Both the position numbers and the translations under genes were made by a program. Shown here piece by piece: positions 34,341 to 44,192 of a stretch of DNA of 64,000 bases (its first letter is position 1; every line of letters begins with the position of its first letter). The notes under the pieces were generated by a model. The model was not told the DNA's origin, made no database searches, and worked only from the letters and a program-made list of their open reading frames with translations. Source of the DNA: Methanosarcina barkeri str. Wiesmoor (lineage in GTDB: Archaea > Halobacteriota > Methanosarcinia > Methanosarcinales > Methanosarcinaceae); assembly GCF_000969985.1 (NCBI RefSeq), contig NZ_CP009526.1, positions 496,001-560,000 of the forward strand. Reading direction: 5' to 3'.

Positions 34341-35513
34341 ATGAGAGACGTAGCAATTATCGGAGTAAAGAATACCAAGTTCGGAGAACTCTGGGGACGT
34401 TCCCTGAGGGATATAGTAGTAGAAGCCGGGGCCGGAGCACTCGAAGACGCAGGTATTGGTGGAAAAGAAATCGACTCCCTCTACGTAGGAAACATGAGCG
34501 GAGGCCGATTTATTGATCAGGAACATATAGGGGCTCTTATCGCGGACTATTCGGGACTTTCCAAGAACCTGCATGTGCCGGCTACGCGAGTTGAAGCTGC
34601 CTGTGCGTCGGGTGGGCTTGCCCTTCGACAGGCCATCATGGCTGTAGCTTCCGGTTATAACGATATCGTGATTGCAGCAGGAGCAGAAAAAATGACTGAT
34701 GTAGAGTCTGAGGAAGCGTCTTCAGCTCTTGCAGCAGCGGCCGATCGGGAGTGGGAAGGGATGACAGGGGCAACTTTTCCCGGGATTTATGCAATGATTG
34801 CAAGGTTGCATATGCACAGGTATGGGACTACCAGCGAACAGCTTGCCGAAGTTGCCGTAAAGAATCATAAAAATGGCTCTTTGAATCCTATTGCTCAGTA
34901 TAAAAACAGAATCACTGTGGACGACGTATTGAACTCTATAATGGTAGCCGATCCTTTACATATTTTTGACTGTTCTCCAATAACTGACGGCGCTTCAGCT
35001 CTTGTGCTTGCCCCAGCGGATATTGCGCACAAGTACACGGATACTCCTATTTATATCAGGGCAACCGCTCAGGCAAGTGATACAATTGCGCTTCATGACC
35101 GGCGGGATATAACAACCCTCGATGCAACCGTGGTGGCTGCAAAACGCGCATATTCCATGGCAAAACTGAGGCCTGAAGATATCGACCTTGTGGAAGTACA
35201 TGACTGCTTCACCATTGCTGAGATTTGCGCAATTGAAGACCTCGGGTTTGCAGAAAAAGGAAAAGGCGGAATTGTCACAGCAAACGGGGAAACCGCAATA
35301 GGAGGCAGGATTCCTGTCAATACATCCGGCGGCCTCAAGGCCTGCGGACATCCAGTAGGGGCAACAGGCGTAAAGCAGGCCGTAGAAATTGTAACTCAGC
35401 TGCGCGGAGACGCAGGCAAGCGTCAGATCGAAGGCGCAGAGTACGGCATGACCCATAATGTAGGAGGGTCAGGAGCAACAGCAGTAGTGCATATTTTTTC
35501 GAGGGAGAGGTGA
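34341..35513 (+). CDS. Acetyl-CoA acetyltransferase (archaeal thiolase)
   Basis: 390 residues from ATG 34341, with GGAGTGA before it. Catalytic features are the nucleophile in [15 protein letters not shown] and CGHPVGATG near the C-terminus, with HDCFTIAEI in between. It makes acetoacetyl-CoA for the preceding HMG-CoA synthase. It is separated from the DUF35 gene by six bases. Confidence 0.94.
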   Translation: MRDVAIIGVKNTKFGELWGRSLRDIVVEAGAGALEDAGIGGKEIDSLYVGNMSGGRFIDQEHIGALIADYSGLSKNLHVPATRVEAACASGGLALRQAIMAVASGYNDIVIAAGAEKMTDVESEEASSALAAAADREWEGMTGATFPGIYAMIARLHMHRYGTTSEQLAEVAVKNHKNGSLNPIAQYKNRITVDDVLNSIMVADPLHIFDCSPITDGASALVLAPADIAHKYTDTPIYIRATAQASDTIALHDRRDITTLDATVVAAKRAYSMAKLRPEDIDLVEVHDCFTIAEICAIEDLGFAEKGKGGIVTANGETAIGGRIPVNTSGGLKACGHPVGATGVKQAVEIVTQLRGDAGKRQIEGAEYGMTHNVGGSGATAVVHIFSRER

Positions 35514-35519
35514 TATCCG

Positions 35520-35918
35520 ATGTCTTCCGTTCCAAGATTCTGGAGAAGTATCGGCAGCAGGTATAACCTTGAAGGTACCCGTTGCAAAGAATGTGGGGAA
35601 CATTTCTATCCCCCGCGCAATTTTTGCGTAAACTGCAGGCGTGTAGGTCATATTGAACCTTACAAGTTCAAAGGCACTGGGAAAATAATATCGTATACAA
35701 TAATCCATACAGCTGCGGAAGGTTTTGAAGACCAGACTCCTTACACTCTTGCGATAATTCAGCTAGATGAAGGTCCCCGCCTGACTTCGCAGGTAATTGG
35801 TGATCCTGAAAAAATTCATATTGGAATGAGGGTAAGATCCGTATTCCGTAAGCTCGGAGAGGACGGTGAAGGTGGCATGATCTATTATGGCACCAAGTTC
35901 GTTCCTGAAGATGCATGA
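35520..35918 (+). CDS. DUF35 zinc-ribbon/OB-fold scaffold protein
   Basis: 132 residues. A rubredoxin-like zinc ribbon (CKECGEHFYPPRNFCVNC) with an N-terminal helix precedes an OB-fold (GKIISYTIIHTAAEGFED and onwards). In archaea this protein bridges thiolase and HMG-CoA synthase and helps pass acetoacetyl-CoA between them. Gene order and spacing match that system. Confidence 0.92.
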   Translation: MSSVPRFWRSIGSRYNLEGTRCKECGEHFYPPRNFCVNCRRVGHIEPYKFKGTGKIISYTIIHTAAEGFEDQTPYTLAIIQLDEGPRLTSQVIGDPEKIHIGMRVRSVFRKLGEDGEGGMIYYGTKFVPEDA

Positions 35919-35963
35919 AAGATCCGGATTTTCCGGGTCCCATTTTCTTTAGCTTTTAATATT

Positions 35964-36093
35964 GAGCCTATCCCATAACTCAAGACTGCTTCTCCAAATA
36001 TGGAATTAAAAATAATCAATGAGTTTCTAATCACGGGAAATAGTTCTAAAATTCTATCAATTTTGAGTATAAAACTGGTTTTGGGATGAACTC
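35964..36093. mobile_element. 130-bp MITE, copy 2
   Basis: Ends GAGCCTATCCCA and TGGGATGAACTC, exactly 130 bp, flanked by ATT on both sides (35961-35963 and 36094-36096). It is more similar to copy 1 than to copy 3 internally. It lies just after the DUF35 gene. Confidence 0.85.
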
Positions 36094-36191
36094 ATTAAAT
36101 ACACAGATTATAATTTTTCATCCAATATTATAATTTTTCATCCAATATTACAATTTTTCATCCAATTTTTATATTTTATTGAGGATATTTG

Positions 36192-36801
36192 ATGAGGATG
36201 AAAATTGCGATGGCGTTGATGTCTGTTATTTTTATGCTTGTGGTCGCAATTATATCCGATGTCTTCCATTTGCTGCCCGATAGCGATGAGGCTGTCCTTC
36301 TAGAATTAATGAGCACTATCTCTCTTTTCGGTTCTGTACTTTTCTTATCAGAAGCAAGAAAAGTACTACCCAGTGGTATCTGGCAGTCCCGTTTTGTATT
36401 TCGCTCTTTTTACTATTTCTCGTAAGTTTTTGGCAAGTTAATGGTGAAAAACTTCTGGTGACTACAGGTACCTCGTAACACCCATCGTGATAACACTTCT
36501 GTCGTTTCTGTCCCCATTTTCGTTACTGGTCTTTTTATCTTTGCATAGACATCCATACTCGATGAAGCCATATCTTGCAGTTTCATTTATAGTGAGCGTT
36601 ATCTCTATATTTTCCCTTTTCTTTGCAGTCTGGAAACTTTCATCAAGGCACTCACACGAGGCATCTTTTAGTGACGGTCTCATAGCAATTTATTTCCTTT
36701 ATTGGTTAATTGTAATGCCAATTATAGGATTATGTTTTTTACATCGTTCTAAGGTAAGAATAACAGGGTTATGTCAAGTCAAGGGGAGGACAATTTCATG
36801 A
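36192..36801 (+). pseudogene. Membrane protein gene with two frameshifts
   Basis: Starting at ATG 36192 (GAGGAT upstream), the frame reads two hydrophobic segments to LFLSEARK, then must shift at the A-run near 36359-36362 to continue as STTQWYLAVPFCISLFLLFL and VSFWQVNGEKLLVTT. It must shift again near 36460 to give DYRYLVTPIVITLLSFLSPF and the tail to 36801. Both shifts are single-base losses, and together they restore a plausible four-to-six-helix membrane protein of about 200 residues. The family is not recognised. Recent decay or assembly errors would both explain this. Confidence 0.5.
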
Positions 36802-36947
36802 GTTCTATATTCGCTGGTATAATTTTTGTCACTAGTAGACTTATCGCCCATAGATTTGATAGAGTTTGCTTCAAGCAAATTTATATATCCTTTTTAATGT
36901 AAGTGTTTACTAATTTAATCGTATTTAACTGGAGATGCCTGAAAATT

Positions 36948-37481
36948 ATGATTGAAATCGAGGTCAAAGTCAGAACAGACCATTCAAAGGCCCGCCCTAT
37001 TCTCAAGAAAATAGGGGCAGTAAAACTTGGAGTTGAGAACCAGTCCGACGTTTATTTTGCAGCTCCTCACAGGGATTTTGCAAAAACCGATGAAGCGCTC
37101 AGGATACGTTCCCTGAATGATCAGGCTGTACTGACTTACAAAGGCCCCAAACTCGATGGGATCTCCAAGACCCGGGAAGAACTCGAAACTCCTGTAGACG
37201 AGGCCACTACAACACAAATACTGCATGCCCTTGGGTTTTCGGAAGCCGGAGTAGTCCGCAAAAAAAGGGAAGTTTTCAGGGCGGAAGAGATCACTGTCTG
37301 CCTCGATGCCGTTGAAGGGCTTGGAGAATTTCTTGAAGTCGAAATCGTGGCTGAAAATGAAAAAGAACTCGAAACTTCAAGGGCAAAGTTATTTGAATTA
37401 CTAAAACAGTTTGGTGCCGGAGAAAAGGATTCTATCAGGACTTCTTATCTTGAGATGGTACTGGAGAAAAATAAAGGTTAA
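36948..37481 (+). CDS. CYTH-domain protein (class IV adenylate cyclase / triphosphatase-like)
   Basis: 177 residues from ATG 36948. The N-terminal E-x-E-x-K signature is MIEIEVKVR, followed by further tunnel residues (LRIRSLND, LTYKGPK, REELE, KKREVF, CLDAVEGLGEFLEVEI). Family members hydrolyse triphosphates such as thiamine triphosphate or inorganic triphosphate, or make cAMP in a few bacteria; CyaB-like archaeal members are of unknown substrate. A fragment of its 3' end is duplicated at 38329-38470. Confidence 0.9.
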   Translation: MIEIEVKVRTDHSKARPILKKIGAVKLGVENQSDVYFAAPHRDFAKTDEALRIRSLNDQAVLTYKGPKLDGISKTREELETPVDEATTTQILHALGFSEAGVVRKKREVFRAEEITVCLDAVEGLGEFLEVEIVAENEKELETSRAKLFELLKQFGAGEKDSIRTSYLEMVLEKNKG

Positions 37482-37666
37482 TACATCTGGTAGATGTATG
37501 TAACAATTTTTCAATGTTTTTCGTACACTCTTTTTACAGGTAGTGTCTTGTAAAAGAGTTAATCTTAAGCTGAAGAAATTGATATAACACTTGATATTAT
37601 AATATTATCTTAATTTGGAAACCCCGGAAATACAGCCGGATAAACATTTCAGGTGGGTATGGAGGC

Positions 37667-38275
37667 ATGAAGGATATAGAAGATTTAATACAGAAAGCTG
37701 TGGAACTGCAAAGCAACGGGCTTGCGATGGGCCAGATCGCCGACGAACTCAATGTTTCAAGGGAAACCGTTACCTGGCTTTTAACCCGTTCAAAAAAAGA
37801 AGAAATAACTCCCGCTCCAAAAGATATTTCTGTAAACTGGAACAACATAGGAAAAAGTGCTAAACGTCTCCACAACATCTCGCTTGCACTCTGCGATGTG
37901 GCGCTCGAGAACTTGGAAAAAATAGGTGCTGAAGTAGATGTGGTTGTTGGCGTTGCAGCCAATGGTATTCCTCTGGCAAGCATGATGGCATATGAGCTGG
38001 GTGCGGATTTGGCTATTTACCATCGTAAAGGGCAGGAGACTGTTCGCGCAGGCAAAGGGACTATAAGCAGAAATTTTGGATCCGTTGCCGGTAAAAACTG
38101 CGTTATCGTGGATGATGTTATTACCACCGGTTCAACCAGTAGGGAAGTGATTGAGCAACTGAGGGAAATGGGTGCAAAACCAAGAGTTGTAGTGGTCCTG
38201 GTAGACAAAAAAGGTGTAGATACAATCTTTAATGTTCCGATTCAGTCTCTTTTAAAAGTTGTACGTTTGGACTGA
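37667..38275 (+). CDS. gfcR: GfcR-type HTH-phosphoribosyltransferase regulator
   Basis: 202 residues combining an N-terminal helix-turn-helix ([21 protein letters not shown]) and an orotate phosphoribosyltransferase-like domain with the PRPP loop [17 protein letters not shown]. Archaeal proteins with this layout (GfcR, formerly PyrE2-like) act as regulators of central carbon metabolism that sense PRPP-type ligands, rather than as pyrimidine enzymes. The CYTH gene lies 185 bases upstream. Confidence 0.85.
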   Translation: MKDIEDLIQKAVELQSNGLAMGQIADELNVSRETVTWLLTRSKKEEITPAPKDISVNWNNIGKSAKRLHNISLALCDVALENLEKIGAEVDVVVGVAANGIPLASMMAYELGADLAIYHRKGQETVRAGKGTISRNFGSVAGKNCVIVDDVITTGSTSREVIEQLREMGAKPRVVVVLVDKKGVDTIFNVPIQSLLKVVRLD

Positions 38276-38328
38276 AAATACTTGGTATCGCGTTAATCCT
38301 CAAGGATTCAACTATTTTGAATAATTGT

Positions 38329-38470
38329 CCTTGAAGTCGAAATTGTGGCTGAAAACGAAAAAGAGCTCGAAACTTCAAGGGCAAATTTATTCTAACTGCT
38401 AAAACAGTTTGGCGCTGGGGAAAAGGATTCTATCAGGACTTCTTATCTTGAGATGGTACTGAAAATAAAA
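38329..38470 (+). pseudogene. Duplicated 3' fragment of the CYTH gene
   Basis: About 140 bases match 37333-37473 closely (CTTGAAGTCGAAAT, GGATTCTATCAGGACTTCTT), encoding the last ~47 residues of the CYTH protein. One in-frame TAA interrupts the copy, and there is no start. GfcR lies between the parent and the copy, so the event involved the whole gfcR segment or a later insertion. Confidence 0.85.
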
Positions 38471-38573
38471 AATCACTAATCTATCCTAAATTCAAATATA
38501 CTTCTGTTAATCAGTATCTTGAATGGTAATATAAAAATATAACCTGCGTAAGTTAGATTCAATTATTTTCTCT

Positions 38574-40151
38574 TTAGAAGTAAAAGTTATTTTTACAGGG
38601 TATATGCAAATGGAAAAAATAAACTTTTCCCAAAGAATCTCCAACAACAATAATATTTTCATCTTTCAAAATATCAAAAGCTGTAAATGGAACATCTCCT
38701 GTAAAGCAAGAAACTTCGCTACTACTTTCTAAATCCCATACCCTAAGGGTATTATCTCTAGAAGCTGAAACAACATACCGTGAATTAGAAGTGACTGCGA
38801 CTAAAGTGGCAGAATCAGTATGTCCTCTAAGTGACGTTTTTACTATTTGTTTTTTTAAATCCAAAATCTTAATGGTTCTATCATATGAAGCTGAAACTGC
38901 ATATTTTCCATCCGGTGTGATCACAATTGTTGATGGTGCAGATTTATGACCTTCCAAAGTTGCTATTTCTTCTCTGTTCTCCAAACTCCATATTTTATGT
39001 GTACCATCTCCTGAAGCCGAAACAATAGACTTTCCATCAGGAGTTATTGCTACTGAACTTACTGATCCTGAATGACCAATAAGAGTTATTGTGTCTATTC
39101 CTCTATCTAAATCCCACACCTTAAGAGTTTCATCATGTGAAGACGATACAATACAATTTTTATTTGGTATAATTGAAATAGTGGATATGTAGTTTTTGTG
39201 ACCTTCTAACGTCACTTTTATTTTTCCGTTTTCCAAGTCCCATACTTTAATTGTTCTATCAAATGAGCCTGAGATGGCATATTTTCCATCAGAAGTAATT
39301 GCTACTGAAGTCACTTCACGCTTGTGGCCTTTTAAAGTCATGTTTCCTTTTTTCAAGTCCCAAACCCTTAAGGTTTTATCACTTGAACCTGAAATAATAC
39401 GCTTCCCATCAGGAGTTATCACAAAATCAGTTACTGGCCCAGAGTGCCCTTTTAAAGTTACTTTTTCTTCTTTTGTTTTCAAGTCCCAAACCTTTAGAGT
39501 TCCATCATATGAACTAGAAACGGCAAGTTTGCCATCAGGAGTGATTACGATTTTATTTACTGACTTTGAATGTCCTGTAGATATTGTTTCTTCATCTAAT
39601 TTTTTCAAATCCCAGACTTTTAAAGTGTTATCAGATGAACCTGATATAGCATATTTTCCACTAGGGGTGATTGCGATTTTACTTACTGAGTTTGAGTGGC
39701 TTATTAAAGTCGTAAGTTCTTCCATTTTCTCCAGATCCCAAACTTTTAAGGTGTTATCAGATGAGCCTGAAACGGCACGCTTGCCGTCAGGTGTGATTAC
39801 AATTTCAGTTATTGGCTCTGAATGCTCTTTGAAAGCTGCTTTTTCTTCTCCTGTCTCCAAATTCCAAACCTCTAGGTTTCCATCAAGTGAACCCAAAACG
39901 ACAAGTTTTCCATCAGAAGTTATCGCAAAAGCAGTTATTGATTTTGAATGCGCTCTTAAACTTCTTATTTCTCTCCATTTTTCTAAATCCCACACCTTAA
40001 GAGTTCCATCGTGTGAACCTGAAACAGCATATTTTCCATTCGGAGTTACTGCAATTGAGAATACCTTCTCGTGACCTCTCAAAGTTGCCATTTCTTCTCC
40101 TTTTTCCAAATCCCAAACTTTAATAGTATTGTCTCCTGGAATTTCATGCAA
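38574..40151 (-). CDS. WD40 repeats, 3' part of frameshifted NLR-like gene
   Basis: 525 residues of WD40 repeats (about 11-12 units such as GHSGPVTDFVITPDGK, LKVWDLE) ending in a degenerate last repeat. It continues the WD40 array begun in the TIR-NB-ARC frame at 40277-43186, from which it is separated by one missing base near 40289. The ATG at 40151 (MHEIPGDN) lies inside an extended fourth repeat and is not a natural gene start. Whether it is translated separately is unknown. Confidence 0.75.
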   Translation of the reverse strand: MHEIPGDNTIKVWDLEKGEEMATLRGHEKVFSIAVTPNGKYAVSGSHDGTLKVWDLEKWREIRSLRAHSKSITAFAITSDGKLVVLGSLDGNLEVWNLETGEEKAAFKEHSEPITEIVITPDGKRAVSGSSDNTLKVWDLEKMEELTTLISHSNSVSKIAITPSGKYAISGSSDNTLKVWDLKKLDEETISTGHSKSVNKIVITPDGKLAVSSSYDGTLKVWDLKTKEEKVTLKGHSGPVTDFVITPDGKRIISGSSDKTLRVWDLKKGNMTLKGHKREVTSVAITSDGKYAISGSFDRTIKVWDLENGKIKVTLEGHKNYISTISIIPNKNCIVSSSHDETLKVWDLDRGIDTITLIGHSGSVSSVAITPDGKSIVSASGDGTHKIWSLENREEIATLEGHKSAPSTIVITPDGKYAVSASYDRTIKILDLKKQIVKTSLRGHTDSATLVAVTSNSRYVVSASRDNTLRVWDLESSSEVSCFTGDVPFTAFDILKDENIIVVGDSLGKVYFFHLHIPCKNNFYF

Positions 40152-40276
40152 TGAATTTTCTAGATTTTCAAAAGCGGAAGAAGAAGTAGAAAGTACATAT
40201 TTTCCATTGGGAGTTATTACAATTTTATCTACCGGCCCTTCATGTCCTACTAATGTCGTTTTCTCTTTTCCTGTTT

Positions 40277-43186
40277 CTAAATCCCAAATTTAATAGTTTT
40301 ATCAAGTGATCCAGAAACGATATATTTTCCGTCTGGAGTAATAGCAACTGTTTGGACCCAATGTGTGTGTCCTTTAAGAGTTGTTTTTTCTTCTCTTTTT
40401 TCCAAGTCCCAAACCTTAATGTTGTTATCTCCAATTAAGCACATTATGTGGTAAGAACAAGAAGCGGCGTATTTTCCGTCCAATGATACCGCAATTGCAG
40501 TTACAGGAGTGAGATGTCCCTTCAACGTCCCCTTTTCTATCCACTCATTCAAATCCCAAATTCGAATGGTTTTGTCCGTTGAAGCCGAAATTGCAACTTT
40601 TCCATTGGATGTGATAACGACATCATTTATTGGATGAGCATGTGCCTTAAAAGTTCTTTTCAGCGAGCCACCGGGCGGTTTTAGGCAAGGTTGAAGAGGA
40701 ATTAGTCTGACATCTTCTTCTTTCCATTGAGTAGCTTGATCCAATAATAATCTTATTTCTTCATTTTGATTGAAAACTTGCAGTCGTCCAATAAGTTGCC
40801 CAGAAAATTGAGCTTCATCTTTAGCTATAATGTCAAAAGAAAGCTGGATTGCCTCTTTCACAAGTTCAATTTTTGGTTCATTAGAGAGAAATTCGTAATC
40901 ATGAAGTAGGGAATTTAAATCTGGGATTCCTTTTCCATCTTTTTCCTGCATTAAACGAACACATTTGATCTTTTTGCACATCCACTCAAAGTCTAAAAGG
41001 AGCTTGTGAAGTTCTTCCCTTCTTCCAGCTTCTTTCATGTGGTATGCAAGATGTTCGAAGAAATAGCCATCTTCAGAACCATTACTCCATTTATTGCCAC
41101 ATTCTTTACCATATGCTGCCAGCAGCTTGTTATGGAGACTGGTTAAATCCCCCACTGTCGCTCTCAAGTAATCTAATTGCAGGTCATGCAGAGATATAAG
41201 GCGATTAGGGGCTTCACCATCAAGTCGCAGAAGAGATCTATCTTTCAATTTAGTGAGCAGTTTTTCAACATTGCGTCTTTTCAGGTTCCCAGTATGTTCC
41301 CAAAGCATTGCAATTGTAGTTTCGGGCACTAATTCATCTTCAGGAAAGATCACTAATTCCTGATAACGCATTACAGCATTAGGATCTTCAAGTGATAGAA
41401 AATCTACACTGACTTTCAATGCTCTGCCTACATTGGGATCTGGATAATTTGGCAATTGAGCTTCAATGAATTCAAGATCAGCCTCTTGTAAGGCTTCGAG
41501 GATATACGTCCATGATATGCCACTTTTAGCCATTGCACCGCATATGGATAGGGCAAGTGGTAAGTATCCGCACTCTCTGGCAACCTCGGCAGCCTTAGAT
41601 GTCAATGAATCTATTTCCTGTTCGCACCAATTTGCTAGAAGCTTCAATGCTTCAGGTTTGCCGAGCACTTTTATTTCATGTTTCTGAGCTCCAAGAGAAG
41701 TGACAACGTCATCATTTCGCGTGGTAATAAGTAGCCTGCAACGTGAACCTAAAGCATTGAAGAAAGGCGTAGCTTGTGGAACTTTCCAGACATCATCAAG
41801 TATAATGAGGCAGACTTTATCTGATAGCATCTTTGAAAGACTCGCTTCAGCTTCTTTTTTACTACTATAATTTACAGGGTCATCTCCAAGATTTGTTCCG
41901 ATCAGTCTCATATTCCCACTAGCATCAGATTCCGATGCTTCTAATCCAACAGTAATCCAGAATATTCCATCATAAAAAGCTCTACGAGTTTCCGCAGAGC
42001 GGGCAAAAGCTGCTGATAATACGGATTTTCCCATTCCTCCCATACCTTGAAGTGCAGTAACTTGTTTCGTAGATGTGATTACCACAGGTTTAACTGTGTC
42101 AGCTAATATTATTTCTTTAATTATATTGAGATCGTTTTTTCTAGGTAAGTGGTTAGGAGGAAGCGAGGGAATTCCAATTATTGGGCCAAGAGAAGGAATA
42201 GGCTCTTTTAAAAGCCGGATAAGTTCTTCGAGTGCCTCCTCGTAAGGACGCTTTTCTCGAAAATCCGGGCAGTGTAATTTTGACATTTCAGGAAGAAGTA
42301 AGTTATAATCACCCATACGCAAAACTGGAATCACACCTTTACTAAAAAGAAGGGCATGTTCCCATTCATATCGAACAGAATCAGATTCAATTGCTTTAGG
42401 TCCTATAACGGCAATCAATAGGTCTGAATCTTCAATTGCATCTCTTATTTCCTGCAAAAAAGTTCTGCCGCGATTTTTCATGGCGGTTCTATCCCACCAG
42501 ATCTCAAAACCTTTCTCTTTCAGACCCTGGTAGAGTTTTTCCACAAATGGCTCGTCATCTTCTCGGGCATACGAAATAAATAAGGACGGTAACTTTTCAG
42601 TTGGGATTTTCTTTTCTTGAACTGCTCTGGAGCTCTCGTTTATAAGCTTTTTAACTTCTTTGAATCCATTTGCTAATTTATTTTTCATATCAAAGTGCCG
42701 ACGGTTGGAGAGTGCGTTAGAGGCACCTGAAGATCCCTCATCTACTGCCCTGTTTAGAGCAGTTTGAATTCCTTCGTCTAGTACCTCAAATATCTTAAGT
42801 AAAAAAGAAATTCTTTCCCCAGTTTCCAGATTTATTCTTCCATTTTCTAGATTTATTGTCTTGGGAAATAACGATACAAAATCTTCCTTGATTTCATCAA
42901 GGCTTTTGTTAATATCACTCTGAAACACATATAATTGCTTGATTATTATTTCGATATCTTTAGAGTTGTATAAAATCTCACAAATAGCCTTTATGTCCTC
43001 TTTAGATACCGCAGGAAACTCTTCTAAATCTGTTTTCTCTTCAATTATTTTTCCAAAATCAGCTTTTCTAATGGCTGTTTTTTCACTAGACTCCTTTTCA
43101 AAAACGTAATTCTTTAATTTGTTGTATAGATAAACTCCTACACTGCTTATTTCCCCATTTATTAAATCTTCAGCAGTAGATTTCAT
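40277..43186 (-). CDS. TIR-NB-ARC-WD40 (NLR-like) protein, 5' part; frameshifted
   Basis: About 969 residues from ATG 43186 (AAAGGT before it). The order is an unrecognised helical N-terminal domain (about 200 residues), TIR (SLFISYAREDDEPFVEKLYQ, EIWWDR, RYEWEHALLF) and NB-ARC with P-loop GMGGMGKS, Walker B CLIILDDVW, RLLITTRND, GYLPLAL and LHD. Winged-helix and helical regions and three WD40 repeats follow. STAND proteins of this layout act in immunity or regulated cell death, with TIR consuming NAD+; here that is inference. Restoring one base gives 1,537 residues with 15-16 repeats. Confidence 0.85.
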   Translation of the reverse strand: MKSTAEDLINGEISSVGVYLYNKLKNYVFEKESSEKTAIRKADFGKIIEEKTDLEEFPAVSKEDIKAICEILYNSKDIEIIIKQLYVFQSDINKSLDEIKEDFVSLFPKTINLENGRINLETGERISFLLKIFEVLDEGIQTALNRAVDEGSSGASNALSNRRHFDMKNKLANGFKEVKKLINESSRAVQEKKIPTEKLPSLFISYAREDDEPFVEKLYQGLKEKGFEIWWDRTAMKNRGRTFLQEIRDAIEDSDLLIAVIGPKAIESDSVRYEWEHALLFSKGVIPVLRMGDYNLLLPEMSKLHCPDFREKRPYEEALEELIRLLKEPIPSLGPIIGIPSLPPNHLPRKNDLNIIKEIILADTVKPVVITSTKQVTALQGMGGMGKSVLSAAFARSAETRRAFYDGIFWITVGLEASESDASGNMRLIGTNLGDDPVNYSSKKEAEASLSKMLSDKVCLIILDDVWKVPQATPFFNALGSRCRLLITTRNDDVVTSLGAQKHEIKVLGKPEALKLLANWCEQEIDSLTSKAAEVARECGYLPLALSICGAMAKSGISWTYILEALQEADLEFIEAQLPNYPDPNVGRALKVSVDFLSLEDPNAVMRYQELVIFPEDELVPETTIAMLWEHTGNLKRRNVEKLLTKLKDRSLLRLDGEAPNRLISLHDLQLDYLRATVGDLTSLHNKLLAAYGKECGNKWSNGSEDGYFFEHLAYHMKEAGRREELHKLLLDFEWMCKKIKCVRLMQEKDGKGIPDLNSLLHDYEFLSNEPKIELVKEAIQLSFDIIAKDEAQFSGQLIGRLQVFNQNEEIRLLLDQATQWKEEDVRLIPLQPCLKPPGGSLKRTFKAHAHPINDVVITSNGKVAISASTDKTIRIWDLNEWIEKGTLKGHLTPVTAIAVSLDGKYAASCSYHIMCLIGDNNIKVWDLEKREEKTTLKGHTHWVQTVAITPDGKYIVSGSLDKTIKFGI

Positions 43187-43472
43187 GGCATACCTTTCGA
43201 AGTTTAGTATTATGTTTCGAGGAGTTATTTCCCAATTAACTTTTCGTTTTTGTTTGTCTAGTGCTCTTTTTTGAAGTTTCACAAGTAAGAAGGGTCTTCG
43301 CTGTTTTTAGTGAGTAGTTTTTCGTTGCTTTCGAAATGTGGTGAACCATACATAATATTAGAAAACTTTTTGTGAGGAAAACCACATTCAAGCTCAATAT
43401 TTATCTATTTGATGAAGCTGTTTTTAACTGGATAATTATTTTCAGCCCACGCAAAATAACGAAGAGCCATTG

Positions 43473-44192
43473 TTAGTTTTTCCTTTTTAAGTATCTGACT
43501 GCCCCAAAAATTACTGCAATCGCATTGATAGGACTCATGAAAGGAGTGGTGTTTGATTTCTGGGCCTGATTGGAACCTTCTTCCTGTTCGCCTGTTGTTC
43601 TCGTATTCTCTGTTATTTCGGCTTCATTTGTCTTAGTTTCATTTGTCTTAATTTCATTTGTCTTATTTTCTGTTTGATTTTCTTCTTGCTTGTCTATTGG
43701 TTCAATGTTCTCTATCTCTTCAGTCTCGTTTGTTTTGTTTTCGTTTTGGTTTTCTTCCGGCCACTTACCCAGAGCTTTTAGCTCGTCAATTACCGCATCT
43801 CTATCAGAAATTGGGTGTTTTCCTGGATCTCCTATAGCAACATGGAAAAGCTGTTGATCTAGATTTATATCATTTAGCATCAAGAGCACTGATTCGTTCT
43901 GAATGAAATTGGGCTCGGTTGACATCGCTACATTAGTCCCGATTCCACTTCTTACTTTTATGGTTTTTGTGGGCAGAGAGTTATAGAGCCACTCATTAAC
44001 TTTAATTGTAGCAATCATGTGGTCACGAAACATATCAACCCTGCTCACTGTACCAATAACTATGCGGTCAGAGCTGTTTATCTGGTACGGTATTTCTGCA
44101 GCTTCTGCAATAAATGAAGCCGCTGCGAGATTCGGAACTAGAAGAAGCAGTATAAGTGTAAAAAGTATCGAAAACAAATTTAGGCGTTTCAT
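43473..44192 (-). CDS. Secreted, membrane-anchored protein with sequon-rich linker
   Basis: 239 residues from ATG 44192, preceded by AGGAGA; an upstream ATG at 44210 lies before the ribosome site. A signal peptide (LNLFSILFTLILLLLVPNLA) leads to an extracellular domain of about 110 residues (RIVIGTVSRVDMFRD, GDPGKHP), then a low-complexity linker with repeated NKTNE-type words that form N-glycosylation sequons. The end is a hydrophobic anchor and RYLKRKN. It is likely an S-layer-associated surface protein. It lies upstream of, and on the same strand as, the NLR-like gene, about 290 bases apart. Confidence 0.75.
   Translation of the reverse strand: MKRLNLFSILFTLILLLLVPNLAAASFIAEAAEIPYQINSSDRIVIGTVSRVDMFRDHMIATIKVNEWLYNSLPTKTIKVRSGIGTNVAMSTEPNFIQNESVLLMLNDINLDQQLFHVAIGDPGKHPISDRDAVIDELKALGKWPEENQNENKTNETEEIENIEPIDKQEENQTENKTNEIKTNETKTNEAEITENTRTTGEQEEGSNQAQKSNTTPFMSPINAIAVIFGAVRYLKRKN

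Noticed and set aside
39274-40074. 266-aa plus-strand frame opposite the WD40 array
   Set aside because: It is antisense to the WD40 repeats and its periodicity is inherited from them.
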